Source of the DNA: a virus
DNA length: 31,606 bases
IMG/VR virus record: IMGVR_UViG_3300021197_000677
Location: 1 to 31,606 of that record
Direction: 5' to 3' (one strand)
Shown here: positions 17,101 to 26,900 of the stretch, piece after piece
How the letters are laid out: each line of letters opens with the position of its first letter
How positions within the stretch are numbered: position 1 is the stretch's first letter
Notes under the pieces: generated by a model
Told to the model about the DNA's origin: nothing
What the model saw: the letters and a program-made list of their open reading frames with translations, nothing else
Database searches by the model: none
Program-made: the position numbers and the translations under genes

Positions 17101-20100
17101 AGATAGTATAGGAACTTTAGAAAATTATTTTACTAGAATATGGAAAATAAAATTAATTGATACTGAAGAAGAGCCTTACCAAGAAGAACCTTTGTTTTTT
17201 AGTGGCTCAGCAGCAACAAGAATATATATAATGACTAAAGAAGAGCAGCCAATAACTGGTAGTGAAGTGCAAGTTGCATCGCCTGCTGTTTTTGAAACAG
17301 AGCCCGCAGAGCTAGCTGATTTAGATTTATATCACGAAATATCTGATGCAATAGGTATTGTTAAAATAGGTAGTACATTAAAAGGAACTGATGCTAAGGT
17401 GGCAAGCGTTGACATGGCAGATAGAAAAATAACACTTGATCGTATAGTAACTGGTATAACAAACAACGAAACAAAAACGTTTGTTGATACTAACGGCTTT
17501 GAAACAGATATAGTAACAGTAGGAATATCATCAGCCACAGAAAATGCCGGTGGTAAAACAGTTATTAACGTAGCAAATGGTGGTCACGTTGGTAGTGATA
17601 TCTTGTCATGGTTTAATTGCTTTACATTTGGCAACGGTATTGAATCAAATAGAATAAGAGATGATTTCAATCAGGTGTTTATTGACAAAGGGCCAAAGGT
17701 TTCTACAGTACTTGAAAGAGAAGTTGTTGAAGAACATAAGAAAGCAAGCTTAATATATTCAGGTATATATGTTAATAAAAATGGTATAAACGAAACCAAT
17801 CAATTTTTAATAGCAGATAAAATAACAAAAAACTTAAATCCAGAATATGGATCAATACAAAAGTTAGAAGCAAGAGACAGTAACTTAATATCTTGCAATG
17901 AAGATAAAATAATAAACATAGTTGCTAATAAGGATGCTATATTTAATGCTGATGGTAATCCACAGCTTATAGCAAGTACCAACGTATTAGGTCAAGCAGT
18001 GCCTTATACTGGTGAGTATGGTATAAGTAAAAACCCCGAATCATTTGTTTCTTATGCTTACAGATCTTATTTTACAGACAAAGCTAGAGGTGTTGTATTA
18101 AGGTTATCAAGAGATGGCTTAACTGATATAAGTGGTAAAGGTATGTCAGATTATTTTGGTGACAACTTAAAAACCTCTACAAAACTAATAGGTAGTTACA
18201 GTGAAGATAAATCAGAATATATCTTGACATTAAATAAAGACACATCAGAGACTGTAGCATTTTCAGAATCATCAGGTGAAGGTGGTGGCTGGACAAGCTT
18301 CAGATCATACATACCAGAATCAGGTTTAAGTATTAATGACACATACTACACATTTAAAAATGGTTTGTTATACTCTCATGATAACGAAACTAGAAATACA
18401 TTTTATGGAGCTAGCGCTGTTGAGTCAAGTATAAACGTTTTGTTTAACGAAGCAAGTGACACAGTAAAGAGCTTTAAAACATTAGCATATGAAGGGTCAC
18501 AACAGAAGAGATTTAGATATTTAGGTACTATTGATAGTGTTGAATATACCGCCGCTGATAACTTAACGTTAGCAAGGTTGATTGAGCTTGCACCAGATAC
18601 TACAAGTGAATTTAATTCACTTAGCGCTCAAGAAAGACAAGCAGGTTGGTATTTAGATAGCATGACAACTGATCTACAATCAGGTAACATACAAGAGTTT
18701 ATTGGTAAAGAAAATAAGTTTTATAATCACCTGCGTGGTGACTCATTAACCGATGCTAACCTAGATGCCTCAGAATTTTCAGTGCAGGGCTTGGGTGTAG
18801 CAGCAGCGGCTGAAGGTGACGCAGATGGTGGCAACGTTGGTAGCCAAACACAGGGTAACGTATCAATAACAATAGCTGGGTTGACAAATAATAATCTTGA
18901 AATAAATGGAACACCATCAGGTTATTCTGCTAACAGCACTAACGATACGTTTACTAAAGCGTTTGCAGCATCAACAGAGATAAGCACTGTAACACTGCAA
19001 GTAGATTTAGATGCTTTATCAGGATTTGATTTACCATCATCACTTACTATAAGTGGTAACGCGACGGCGTCATATAATTCAACAACGGGTGTTGTTACAT
19101 TTACATTAAACCTAAGTGGAACAATTGGTGCTGACGGACACACAGAAACAATAACAATAACATCAGCTGCTACAGCTACAAAGAACTCGGTGGCTGGTAA
19201 CTACATAATACAAGCATCACCACTTTTTGTTGTAAGTACAGACACTATAAATACAACACAAAGTTATAGCGCTACAGACTACGTAGGTAACAAACAAGTT
19301 GTTGTAAGTGAATTTACTTTAAGCGCAGTACCAGCAATACCTGGTGAGCTACCTATATTTGGTGTTTATAAAGGCGGCACATACTTTGAACCTACAGCTT
19401 TTGATTTACTTCGAGTTAACACAAAAAATGATAATAGTGGTAAATATACTTTAACTATATCAGACAAAATAACAAACGCTGATAACGAAGTTATAAGTAT
19501 GAAAGTTAAAGTTGAGTATACATTTGGTAGTGAAACCACTATAACAGGTGATGATATAATCATACAAGTAGCTACGGGACTATCAAAACAAGGACCATCT
19601 TCACCTAAAATAAGATCAATAGTATTAGGTAGAAAACTAGATGATGGCACATTTGTACCGGATAATTCAAAGGTAGGTTATATTGGAGCTAACGACATAA
19701 GATATTTTAAAGTAAGTGGTGATGCCGGTGCTTTTTTTGGTTTAACAAGACTATCACCTGGTAGTACTTTAGGATTTAAACTAAATGGTAGTGCTAGTGA
19801 CATAGCTCAGGATACGCTACAAATACCTACAGAACAAAACTTTGTGTTAGTAAGCTTAGAAATGCCTGATAGAACAGGCCAAACTCAATTAGAAAACATG
19901 GGATTTTTTGTTAATAGCACGATGTTAAAAAGTGGTTTTACGGAAGTTTCATCAGGTGTACACGTACAAGTTAATCAACATGCGCTTTCTAAATTAAAGT
20001 TACAAGTTTCTAGTACTAGTTACGGTGGTACTGGATCTGCAGTAGGCACATCAAACTTTACTGTGACTGAAGATGTTGATAGAGATTTTATTAACAATGC

Positions 20101-20866
20101 AACAGTTACAGCTTTTACTGGTGATTCAACTATAGCAACACAGGTTATTACCACACAAGCACAAACTGAAAGCACATTACTAGGATCGTATGATGTATTC
20201 AGTAGGTTTATACCTTTTAAATTTGTGTTTGATCCAGGTGGTGGTTCAGATGACACTTTAATTAGACAACCTGAAGTAGAAGACTTTACACACACTGGTA
20301 ATGGTGGATCGGGTGACGATGATAACTTTGACATTGATATAACTAACTTAACAGCAACTTTAGCAACTGGTAGTGGTGGTTCTGCTACAAAGTTAACTGT
20401 GTTTGGTATGCTAATAATAAGGAAGTATGGTGATGCTACTTCAAATTCTGGTGGTAGTTTTAACTTACTTAACTTTAATCCAGATAATTTAATAACTAGA
20501 GGTAGTGGCGTTTCTAGTTTATATGTTAACTTGTTTGGAATAAGTAACATAGCAACAACTACAAGTAGAGGCACTATACCAACTACTATAAACATAGGCA
20601 CATCAGATGGAACAAATTATACAGGTACAGTTACCTTCGTACCTTTATCTTCTTTCTTTACTGGAAAAACAACTAGCGATATAACAATAAGCTACACGCT
20701 TGATGGATTTTCAAATAACGGATCCGCTACAAATCCTAGCGGTTGGACAGGAGCGTATACAGGTGGTACAGCAACTATAGCTGTAAATGTAAACCTTGAT
20801 AACGCTAGTGGTGGTAACCTAGTAGCTGGAGATGCACCGTTAACAATTAGATATGACGCAAGTTAA
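14153..20866 (+). CDS. Tail nozzle / stabilization protein (T7 gp12, P22 gp10-like) with long C-terminal extension
   Basis: 2237 residues, ATG 14153. The beginning (FIGGAMNKDLDERLVPNG at 8-25, YYRDAQNVEI, SNVGSVQNILGN) is the hallmark of podovirus nozzle or packaged-DNA-stabilization proteins, followed by short strands such as NKIYWFI and GLLFWTDDQ that suggest a beta-propeller. Later core motifs are WFNCFTFGNGIESNRIRDDF (1153-1172) and YRSYFTDKARGVVLRLSRDG (1303-1322). The core seems to end near 1550 (EFSVQGLGVA). Residues about 1560-2237 are a Thr/Ser/Gly-rich beta extension without cysteines that looks like tandem Ig-like or adhesin-like modules and could bind host receptors. It would close the head and form the tail tip. 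Minus-strand open frames inside it are shadows. Confidence 0.8.
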   Translation: MAELKRNFIGGAMNKDLDERLVPNGYYRDAQNVEIVTSEGSNVGSVQNILGNQERKIKKDGVAWSSDYISNLTNPECIGSIADTENNKIYWFIATSDKSVSAIAVYDTVKDTVAPVLVDKNSILKFSSSYLITGINIIDGLLFWTDDQYEPKKINVTENGGFVSTDFNTHTTFEGVAFKEEHITVIKQSPLKAPSLNKSATFQSGKIGIETNPLDITEDFSSGSVVLKGGDTKEISVQIFPTAWARGSIIRIKRVEIINNRKVDLIIRATVTDIRPFAGGANATIRIISIDGRISAGSEAYTCFLEEDDALYKLKFPRFAYRYKYNDGEYSCFSPFSDVAFVPGLYDYRPSIGTNVGMENRLRELEITLPDIVDSAFPKGVKSVDILYKESNSNNVRVVTTLKNNENTYILNREILKSLVESNQLTRPFDAVPKKAKAQELIGNRIVYGNYKEGYDTKDPVIIADQTSSNIIESEDFTYVTGTRKLVLSPDKFSEFPIQGQDVTVLDVNNNELPFDQYPRLINKQANETSLFFTDTQPAAGTITIQYDRKNRGIPSVKSQRNYQLGLVYQDKYGRQSPVFTDKDASTFIEKKNSALKNKLIGSVESDAPDWATHYKWFLKEGASEYYNLVLSNFYTAEDGNIWLSFPSAEVNKIKTGDFIELKKKHDIEEVVEDIVKLKVLDIALEPPKFVEFERVQIHSEDVDTSGPCTVGLSTFEFSGGSKDFTTLNDRLNVSTRRVVRFTDGTGSDKKVSKFYTVVGYKMLTGNRYILTLDTAIVEADNFLVTATTPTLELFELQNRRGAELSGKFFAKVEDSKEIVENIKIPLAVEEDRLVIQTLPETESVGIVENQTAYKGGSTLTPTITWQLSRNNDRETFTSNKPYDITTHPINLSSSKKHTHPTTNSSYFGLTFYNLGANFPSADNDVPAAIQNYMNNLPENYQGFKNLVTGTKIKFANDSGVTSATYEIVFDPINGDFKNFWNKDSIGTLENYFTRIWKIKLIDTEEEPYQEEPLFFSGSAATRIYIMTKEEQPITGSEVQVASPAVFETEPAELADLDLYHEISDAIGIVKIGSTLKGTDAKVASVDMADRKITLDRIVTGITNNETKTFVDTNGFETDIVTVGISSATENAGGKTVINVANGGHVGSDILSWFNCFTFGNGIESNRIRDDFNQVFIDKGPKVSTVLEREVVEEHKKASLIYSGIYVNKNGINETNQFLIADKITKNLNPEYGSIQKLEARDSNLISCNEDKIINIVANKDAIFNADGNPQLIASTNVLGQAVPYTGEYGISKNPESFVSYAYRSYFTDKARGVVLRLSRDGLTDISGKGMSDYFGDNLKTSTKLIGSYSEDKSEYILTLNKDTSETVAFSESSGEGGGWTSFRSYIPESGLSINDTYYTFKNGLLYSHDNETRNTFYGASAVESSINVLFNEASDTVKSFKTLAYEGSQQKRFRYLGTIDSVEYTAADNLTLARLIELAPDTTSEFNSLSAQERQAGWYLDSMTTDLQSGNIQEFIGKENKFYNHLRGDSLTDANLDASEFSVQGLGVAAAAEGDADGGNVGSQTQGNVSITIAGLTNNNLEINGTPSGYSANSTNDTFTKAFAASTEISTVTLQVDLDALSGFDLPSSLTISGNATASYNSTTGVVTFTLNLSGTIGADGHTETITITSAATATKNSVAGNYIIQASPLFVVSTDTINTTQSYSATDYVGNKQVVVSEFTLSAVPAIPGELPIFGVYKGGTYFEPTAFDLLRVNTKNDNSGKYTLTISDKITNADNEVISMKVKVEYTFGSETTITGDDIIIQVATGLSKQGPSSPKIRSIVLGRKLDDGTFVPDNSKVGYIGANDIRYFKVSGDAGAFFGLTRLSPGSTLGFKLNGSASDIAQDTLQIPTEQNFVLVSLEMPDRTGQTQLENMGFFVNSTMLKSGFTEVSSGVHVQVNQHALSKLKLQVSSTSYGGTGSAVGTSNFTVTEDVDRDFINNATVTAFTGDSTIATQVITTQAQTESTLLGSYDVFSRFIPFKFVFDPGGGSDDTLIRQPEVEDFTHTGNGGSGDDDNFDIDITNLTATLATGSGGSATKLTVFGMLIIRKYGDATSNSGGSFNLLNFNPDNLITRGSGVSSLYVNLFGISNIATTTSRGTIPTTINIGTSDGTNYTGTVTFVPLSSFFTGKTTSDITISYTLDGFSNNGSATNPSGWTGAYTGGTATIAVNVNLDNASGGNLVAGDAPLTIRYDAS

Positions 20867-20875
20867 TAAAAAAAT

Positions 20876-21202
20876 ATGGCAAGATTAATAACACTAACAT
20901 TTACGTACGATTTAAACGACTTAGTTCAAGTTGATGATATCATATTCTTTAATAGTGATACAGGTGCTAAAAGACTAGGAACAATAACTGTAGTCAATAC
21001 TACAACTAAAAAAATAACAGTTAGTGTCGCTGACAATGTGGCAACACCTGCTGCTGGTACTTATTACCTTTTTGCTAAAGATAATAAAGCAAACCAAGCA
21101 GATATAATAGGATATTATGCTGAAGCTGTAATGAAAAATAATAGTACAGCTGAAGCTGAATTATTCCAGTTATCTTCCGAGATAGCTGAGAGTAGTAAAT
21201 AA
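20876..21202 (+). CDS. Small beta-rich virion protein, unknown role
   Basis: 108 residues, start ATG 20876 behind an A-run. Strands DDIIFFNSDTG, GTITVVNT and KITVSVADN are followed by YYLFAKDNKANQADIIGYYA and a C-terminal helix ending in LSSEIAESSK. I recall this small protein from many marine phages at the same place after tail genes. It has no signal peptide, membrane helix or catalytic motif. Its place between nozzle and the ejection proteins suggests a minor tail component. Confidence 0.65.
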   Translation: MARLITLTFTYDLNDLVQVDDIIFFNSDTGAKRLGTITVVNTTTKKITVSVADNVATPAAGTYYLFAKDNKANQADIIGYYAEAVMKNNSTAEAELFQLSSEIAESSK

Positions 21203-21251
21203 TAAGAAATTAATGTAATTATAACAGTATAACAAAATAAAAAATAAAATT

Positions 21252-21950
21252 ATGGGATTTGGAGTGATGACTAGAGCAAGTAAAGACGAAACAGTAGACA
21301 CAGGACGAAAAAGCAACTTTGCATCAATGGATCCAGGGTTAAGAGCATCTGGAACAGCCGGTGTCATTGGTGGTGTAGCTGGTATAGTAGGTGGTTTGGT
21401 TGGCATGCGTGATGCTAGAAAGAAAAGAGACACTGCGTACGATAACTTTAATAAAGAATTAGGAGCACTTAAAGGTGTTGATGTAAGCAACCCGTTTACA
21501 AACATGACAAACCCTTTTGCTAATCTAACTGTAAATCAACAACAAGCACAATTTCAAGCACAGCAGGGTCAACAGGCTTTAACTGATGTATTATCACAAG
21601 CAAGAGTTGGTGTTGGTGGTAGTGGTGTTGCAGCGTTAGCACAAGCGATAGCAAATCAAAGTACACAAATGACGCAACAAGCGTCTGCCTCTATAGGTGA
21701 ACAAGAATCAAGAAATAATCTAGCAAGAGCTGAAGGTGAAATGATGAGACAAAGAGTAATAGGTCAAGGCGAACAAGGATCACAGCAACTAAGAGCTGAA
21801 AAACAATCTACAATAACAGGTTACGCATCTGATAGATTACAGTCAGCTAACGAAGCGTTAGCAGCTAAACAAGGAGCAGTGGCTCAAGGCATAGGAAGTT
21901 TAGTAGGTGGTGTTGCATCACTAGCAGGCGGCGGATTATTCAGTAGTTAA
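21252..21950 (+). CDS. Internal virion protein, T7 gp14-like (membrane-inserting ejection protein)
   Basis: 232 residues. Two glycine-zipper hydrophobic segments are visible: GVIGGVAGIVGGLVG (37-51) and GIGSLVGGVASLAGGGLF (213-230). The middle is Gln/Ala-rich and helical (VNQQQAQFQAQQGQQALTDV). This combination of size, two membrane-competent ends and Gln-rich helix, and its place first in a row of three ejection-type genes, matches T7 gp14, which forms the outer-membrane part of the ejection channel. The 49-bp gap before it is A/T-rich and shows no clear promoter or terminator. Confidence 0.65.
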   Translation: MGFGVMTRASKDETVDTGRKSNFASMDPGLRASGTAGVIGGVAGIVGGLVGMRDARKKRDTAYDNFNKELGALKGVDVSNPFTNMTNPFANLTVNQQQAQFQAQQGQQALTDVLSQARVGVGGSGVAALAQAIANQSTQMTQQASASIGEQESRNNLARAEGEMMRQRVIGQGEQGSQQLRAEKQSTITGYASDRLQSANEALAAKQGAVAQGIGSLVGGVASLAGGGLFSS

Positions 21951-21963
21951 CAAATAAAATAAT

Positions 21964-23973
21964 ATGGCATTTTTTAAAGAAAAAAGAACAGGTAGTTTAA
22001 ACACAACAACAGCGGTTAACTGGGGTGGACTCATAAGCGAGTCTATGGATCTTAGCGTGTTAAGTAATTATTTAGCAGAGCAGCAAACACAGAGAAGAAA
22101 AGATTTAGAAAATGCTCCAAAGATGTTTGATACTACATTAGTAAAGCTTGAACCAGCTTTAAGAGCTGAAGTAGATACTTTATATGAAGAGTATGTTTCT
22201 AACATAAACTACATACAGGGTAGACCATCAAACAGGTCAGACGTGGATGCTAAAAGAAAAAGAAACTCTGAAATACTAAAACACATATCACAATACGAAT
22301 TAGGTATACAAAATTTAGAAAACAACGAAAAGTTATACGACGAAGATTACACTCAGTTTCTACCAACATCTTATAATAATTATGATGGTGGTACTAGGGG
22401 TTTAAAGCTTCACAATGCTTATATTGATTTAATAGATGGTAGTTGGAAGCAGGGCACTTCAGATGTTGTTGAGGACGTAATACCACAAGGTGGTAAAGTA
22501 ATGGTAAAGATAGTCGGTGAAGACGAGCTTATAGATGCTAATGATTTATCACCATTTCCACAGCCAAGCGCACAAGTTAAGACTGGTGTGTTTGATCCAT
22601 TAGCAGGGTTAGGCGCTTTGTCAATACAAGAAAATGGTGACGTACTAGCAACTGAATCACTCGATGATATATTTAATAGTGTTACTAATATGAAGTTCAA
22701 TGATATTAGGGGCGTTTTAAATTATGACATACCATTATCAAGAACAGACTTACGAAGTAAGTTTGGTGGAAAATCTTCTATATCTGCTATGGATGACGAG
22801 GACTACCTTAATATTTATAAAAAATATATTGGTGGTGATGGAACTGAAAAAAACTGGAAAGGATTTTATGATGCTGGTACTAGAGAAGAAAATGGTATGA
22901 CCTTTAAAACAAACGAAGAAACTGGTCAGCAATACACACAGTACGAACTAAACGAAGAACTTAAAAATTTTACACAAGACTGGGTACAAAAAACTGGTCA
23001 ACAAATTATTGATGCTGGCGCGGCATTTAGACCTGTAGATAAAGAGGATAATAGAATTCCAATATTTGGTGGGGTAACCGCAGAAAATAGAGTACAAAGA
23101 ATTGAAGGTGGTATAGATTTTATAGAAGAAATACATGAAATAACTAAGACAAAAACTGAAAGTCCTTTAGGCACTGACGCTTACAAAGATCTATTCTTAG
23201 AAAATCTTGTTAATCGCTTAGATCAGATAACTACTGATGGTGAGTGGGATGCAAGCAGGAGGTACACAAGTATAGAAGAAGCAGAGCAAGACGCGTTAAA
23301 CAACTTAACTAGTGAACAATTGATATTAGCTCTTCAGAAAGATGGAACTGCGATTGATGAAGATGAAGATGAAGCACTATTAAACGCAATTAGTGTACCT
23401 GATACTAAAAATTTAACTGAGAAACAGTTAAAACCAATTATGAAATCTTTATTTATATTTAAAGATGAAGCAGGTAAAGAGCATGATCTTGAAGATTTAG
23501 TAGTTGGAGGCTCTAGATATGATAAAGATAATATTACTGGTAAGCTCACACCAGTAAGAACAAATTTATTCCGCGATTTACTTCCAAATGAAGACATTGA
23601 TCTTAATAAATATAAATTTGAAGCAATTTATGAAGGAAAATACTTAAAAGGGTTTACTAAAGAATTTGATGAGTTAATGGCACAAACAAAATCTGAGTTT
23701 GTACCTAATGTTAGGAACGGTATATTTAGAAATGTTTTATCAAGAGGTATGATAGGTGTTGGTAGTGCTGATCTTATAGTAAAACATATAGACAAGAATG
23801 ATCTTATAACGTATCACGCTATAGATATATTTAGAGGTGATGTTAACTTCACAGCAAATGAAGACTCAGGTATAAGACTTAGTGAAACAACACACATAGA
23901 TCCTGATGTATTACTTAAAAGAGGAATAACTAGATATAGCACGAAATATAAAAAAGGTGGAGTAAACGATTAA
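21964..23973 (+). CDS. Internal virion protein, T7 gp15 position
   Basis: 669 residues beginning MAFFKEKRTGSLNTTTAV. The first 130 residues are helical and charged (LSNYLAEQQTQRRKDLENAP, ALRAEVDTLYEEYVSNINYI); the rest is mixed and acidic. No hydrophobic segment, signal peptide or enzyme motif is visible. It lies between the gp14-like and the giant protein with gaps of 13 and 2 bp, so a stoichiometric partner in the periplasm-spanning ejection tunnel is likely. Identity with gp15 is by gene order and size (T7 gp15 is similar in length), not by a recognised motif. Confidence 0.55.
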   Translation: MAFFKEKRTGSLNTTTAVNWGGLISESMDLSVLSNYLAEQQTQRRKDLENAPKMFDTTLVKLEPALRAEVDTLYEEYVSNINYIQGRPSNRSDVDAKRKRNSEILKHISQYELGIQNLENNEKLYDEDYTQFLPTSYNNYDGGTRGLKLHNAYIDLIDGSWKQGTSDVVEDVIPQGGKVMVKIVGEDELIDANDLSPFPQPSAQVKTGVFDPLAGLGALSIQENGDVLATESLDDIFNSVTNMKFNDIRGVLNYDIPLSRTDLRSKFGGKSSISAMDDEDYLNIYKKYIGGDGTEKNWKGFYDAGTREENGMTFKTNEETGQQYTQYELNEELKNFTQDWVQKTGQQIIDAGAAFRPVDKEDNRIPIFGGVTAENRVQRIEGGIDFIEEIHEITKTKTESPLGTDAYKDLFLENLVNRLDQITTDGEWDASRRYTSIEEAEQDALNNLTSEQLILALQKDGTAIDEDEDEALLNAISVPDTKNLTEKQLKPIMKSLFIFKDEAGKEHDLEDLVVGGSRYDKDNITGKLTPVRTNLFRDLLPNEDIDLNKYKFEAIYEGKYLKGFTKEFDELMAQTKSEFVPNVRNGIFRNVLSRGMIGVGSADLIVKHIDKNDLITYHAIDIFRGDVNFTANEDSGIRLSETTHIDPDVLLKRGITRYSTKYKKGGVND

Positions 23974-23975
23974 AT

Positions 23976-26900
23976 ATGAAAGACTTAGCAGTAATATATA
24001 GTAAATTACATAGAGAAAAGCTACTAGGTCAAGACATAGACTTAGACACGTTTTTAAACGCGTACAATAACGATCCTGAGTTTAAATCTCAGGTAGATCA
24101 GTACAGACAATCGCTTGAACAACAGCGACTTCCGTCAAAAATCAAAGCAAAACAACCAGTAGAAACAGATAATATATTAGATAGTATACCTATTATTGGT
24201 GACTTTTTATCTGATATGGTTAAGTACACAGTAGGTGGTGCTAAAGCAGGTATGTCTGCTGATGAGAGTATTGCGTTAATGAAAAAGGTTTTTGGCGAAA
24301 ATAAAGCCACTGATGATGAAATATTAGAGTACATACAAGCTTACAATGAAATGGCAGATCCTAATACTGTAACTGAGGAGATGCAGAACTATCAAAGAAT
24401 ATACGAAGAAGAAGGTAAAAGTACTTTTGGTGTTATCAAAGGTTTGTTAAACAACCCTACTGTAATGCCTGGTTTATTATTACAATCACTATCTACACAA
24501 GCAGCGTCAGCGTTGTCTTCAAAAGAAGTTGCAGCCGCTGGTTTAGCAGGTGCTGGTGCTGGTGGTTTAACAGGTGCAAAAATTGGTGGTAAAGCAGGAG
24601 CTTTAACTGGTGCTATAGCTGGTGGTATGGGTGGTTTAGCAACAGGTATGGAAGCAGCATTAACATTTGGTGAGCTATTAAAAGAAGAAGTTGGCGAAGG
24701 TAATTTTAATTTAGAGAGTGTTAGAGCTGTATTAGATGATCCTGATAAAGCTAATGACTTTGTACAAAGAGCATTAAAAAGAGGTTTAACTATAGGTGCA
24801 ATAGAAACCCTAACAGGTGGTATAGCAGGTAAAGCAACTAGATTAATTAGTAGAGCAGGTAAAGGCACGGGTACAGCATTAACCACCGGTTTAACTATAG
24901 AGGCTGCTGGTGGTTCATTAGGTGAAGTTGCTGGGCGTTTAGCGGCTGAACAAGAAATGGATACTTCAGAAATAATTCTTGAAGGTATAATAGGTAAGGG
25001 TAACAACCTAGTTAATGTAGTTTCTAACTTAACAAAGCCAGGTGATTATTCTATAAACGGCGAGAAGTTTAGTGGAACAGAGTTTGTTAATAAGTTAAAC
25101 CTTATGGAAGCTGAAACACTTAGAAACGTAGATATTAAAATTGAAAATGATGAAGCTATACAAGGTCTTGTAAATGAAAAAAGACAAGAAGCTTTGTATG
25201 ATATAGCAATAGGTGAAGAGGTTACTGATATAAAAGATAGACAGGAAATAATAAACCTAGAAAAACAATACGCAAAAATAAAAGATCAGACAAGTGTAGC
25301 TGGAAATATTAAAGCTGCTGAAATAAAAAACAAAATTAAAAACGTACTTGATAAATACAACGGTAAAGCTACAGCTAATGATGTTATTGCTAATGGAGAG
25401 TATATTAGAAAAACACAAAACCTATCAGGTAATTTAGCAAAAACAGAAGCGTTTGCAAAGTTTTTAAAAATAGGCTTTAAGTCTATGTCTAATGAAGAAT
25501 ACATAAACTTTATAGATGAGTATAACACTAAGCATAAAACAAACTTTGATGCTGCTGGTGAAGGAAAGATAATACAAGATGCTAATACTGGTGAGCAACT
25601 AATAGTTATAAATAAAGATGAGGCAATGAAAAGTGATCAGTTTACAGTTGGTCAACATGAGTTGCTACATGGTTTATTACATCAAACACTTAAGAACAAT
25701 GATGAAACGGCTATTACATTAGGACAAGAGCTAGACAAGTATCTAAACAAAATAAATGTAAAGGAATTAAAAAACAGTAGGTTTAGTGAAAGATTACTAG
25801 CATATAAGCAAGCTGTAAAAGATAATAAAATAACAGAAGCTGAAAGATACGAGGAGGTATTAACACTTACATCTGAAGCTATGGCTAATGATGAACTTAA
25901 ATATGATCAAACAACTTTTCAAAAACTAGCTGATATATTAAGACAGTTTCTAAGAAAACACTTTAATGTTAACATGGAGCTTAATACAGCTGAAGATGTT
26001 TTTAATTTATTAAAAGATTACAACAAGAGTTTTGAAGAAGGTAAATTATATAAATCATTTGGTAGGCTTTCAAGCAATGCTTTACAAGGAAAATTAATAA
26101 GTGAACCAACTTTACAAAAAGTTAAAACAATACAAGCTAAAAACAAACTTGTAGATTATACGTTAACAGACTCGCAAAGAAAAACATTAGTAAACGAAAC
26201 ATATGCAAGAAAAGGTATAGCAGCTGCTGATGATGTAATACCATTTTACATGTCTAAGGTAGAAGCTGTAGTCAATCAAAGAAGAGATTACTCAATGTCT
26301 GATTTAGGTTTCTCTGATATAGCTGAAGAGAAAAACGACATAGTTATGGATACAATGTATAATTTGTTGTTACACGCTAGAGGTTTTAAAAGTAATTTAA
26401 ATAACGACTTTGATGCTTGGATAAACTCATACATAGTACAGAAGTTTGGTACAGCTGTAAAAAGACTACAAAGAAAAGAAACTAAAATAACTGAAACGCA
26501 AGAAAGAAAAGCAAAACAACAAGGTACGTTAGATACTATAACAGAACAAGCAACAACAAGTATTAGTGACAAAATTAAAATAGATCCTAAGGTACAAGAT
26601 AAACTTAATGAGGTTGTTAAAAATCAAGTAACTAACATTATAAAGCAAATGACTATTGGCACAAAGCCGCGTGTTGCTAAACTTAATTTACAAGATACAT
26701 TTAGACAAGCTATAAGAAAAGATTTAAAAAATACAATAAAGAAAAAAGAAGTTTACAAAAAGTTTTTAACAGACAACTTTGAAACATACTTTAATGATGT
26801 TAATGTTGAAACGTTAAACAAAAGATTTAGAGGTGATAAAAGTAATCCTGATTTATTTGTAAAACCTACAGGAAAGCGAGTTATAAAAACAGCGACATCA

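Noticed and set aside
20020-20601. 193-codon minus-strand open frame
   Set aside because: Antisense to the Gly/Ser/Thr-rich end of the nozzle extension; no leader, no partner on that strand.
21203-21251. Possible promoter or terminator before the gp14-like gene
   Set aside because: The gap is A/T-rich but has no inverted repeat and no match to the Bacteroidota TAnnTTTG element.
24392-25006. 204-codon minus-strand open frame rich in Pro and Ala
   Set aside because: It is antisense to the Gly/Ala-rich zipper region of the giant protein; GGT/GCT codons give ACC/AGC on the other strand and few stops.
25656-25682. Metzincin-type three-histidine zinc site (HELLHGLLH)
   Set aside because: Metzincins need HExxHxxGxxH; here the third histidine is four residues after the second, so a downstream glutamate ligand is more likely.
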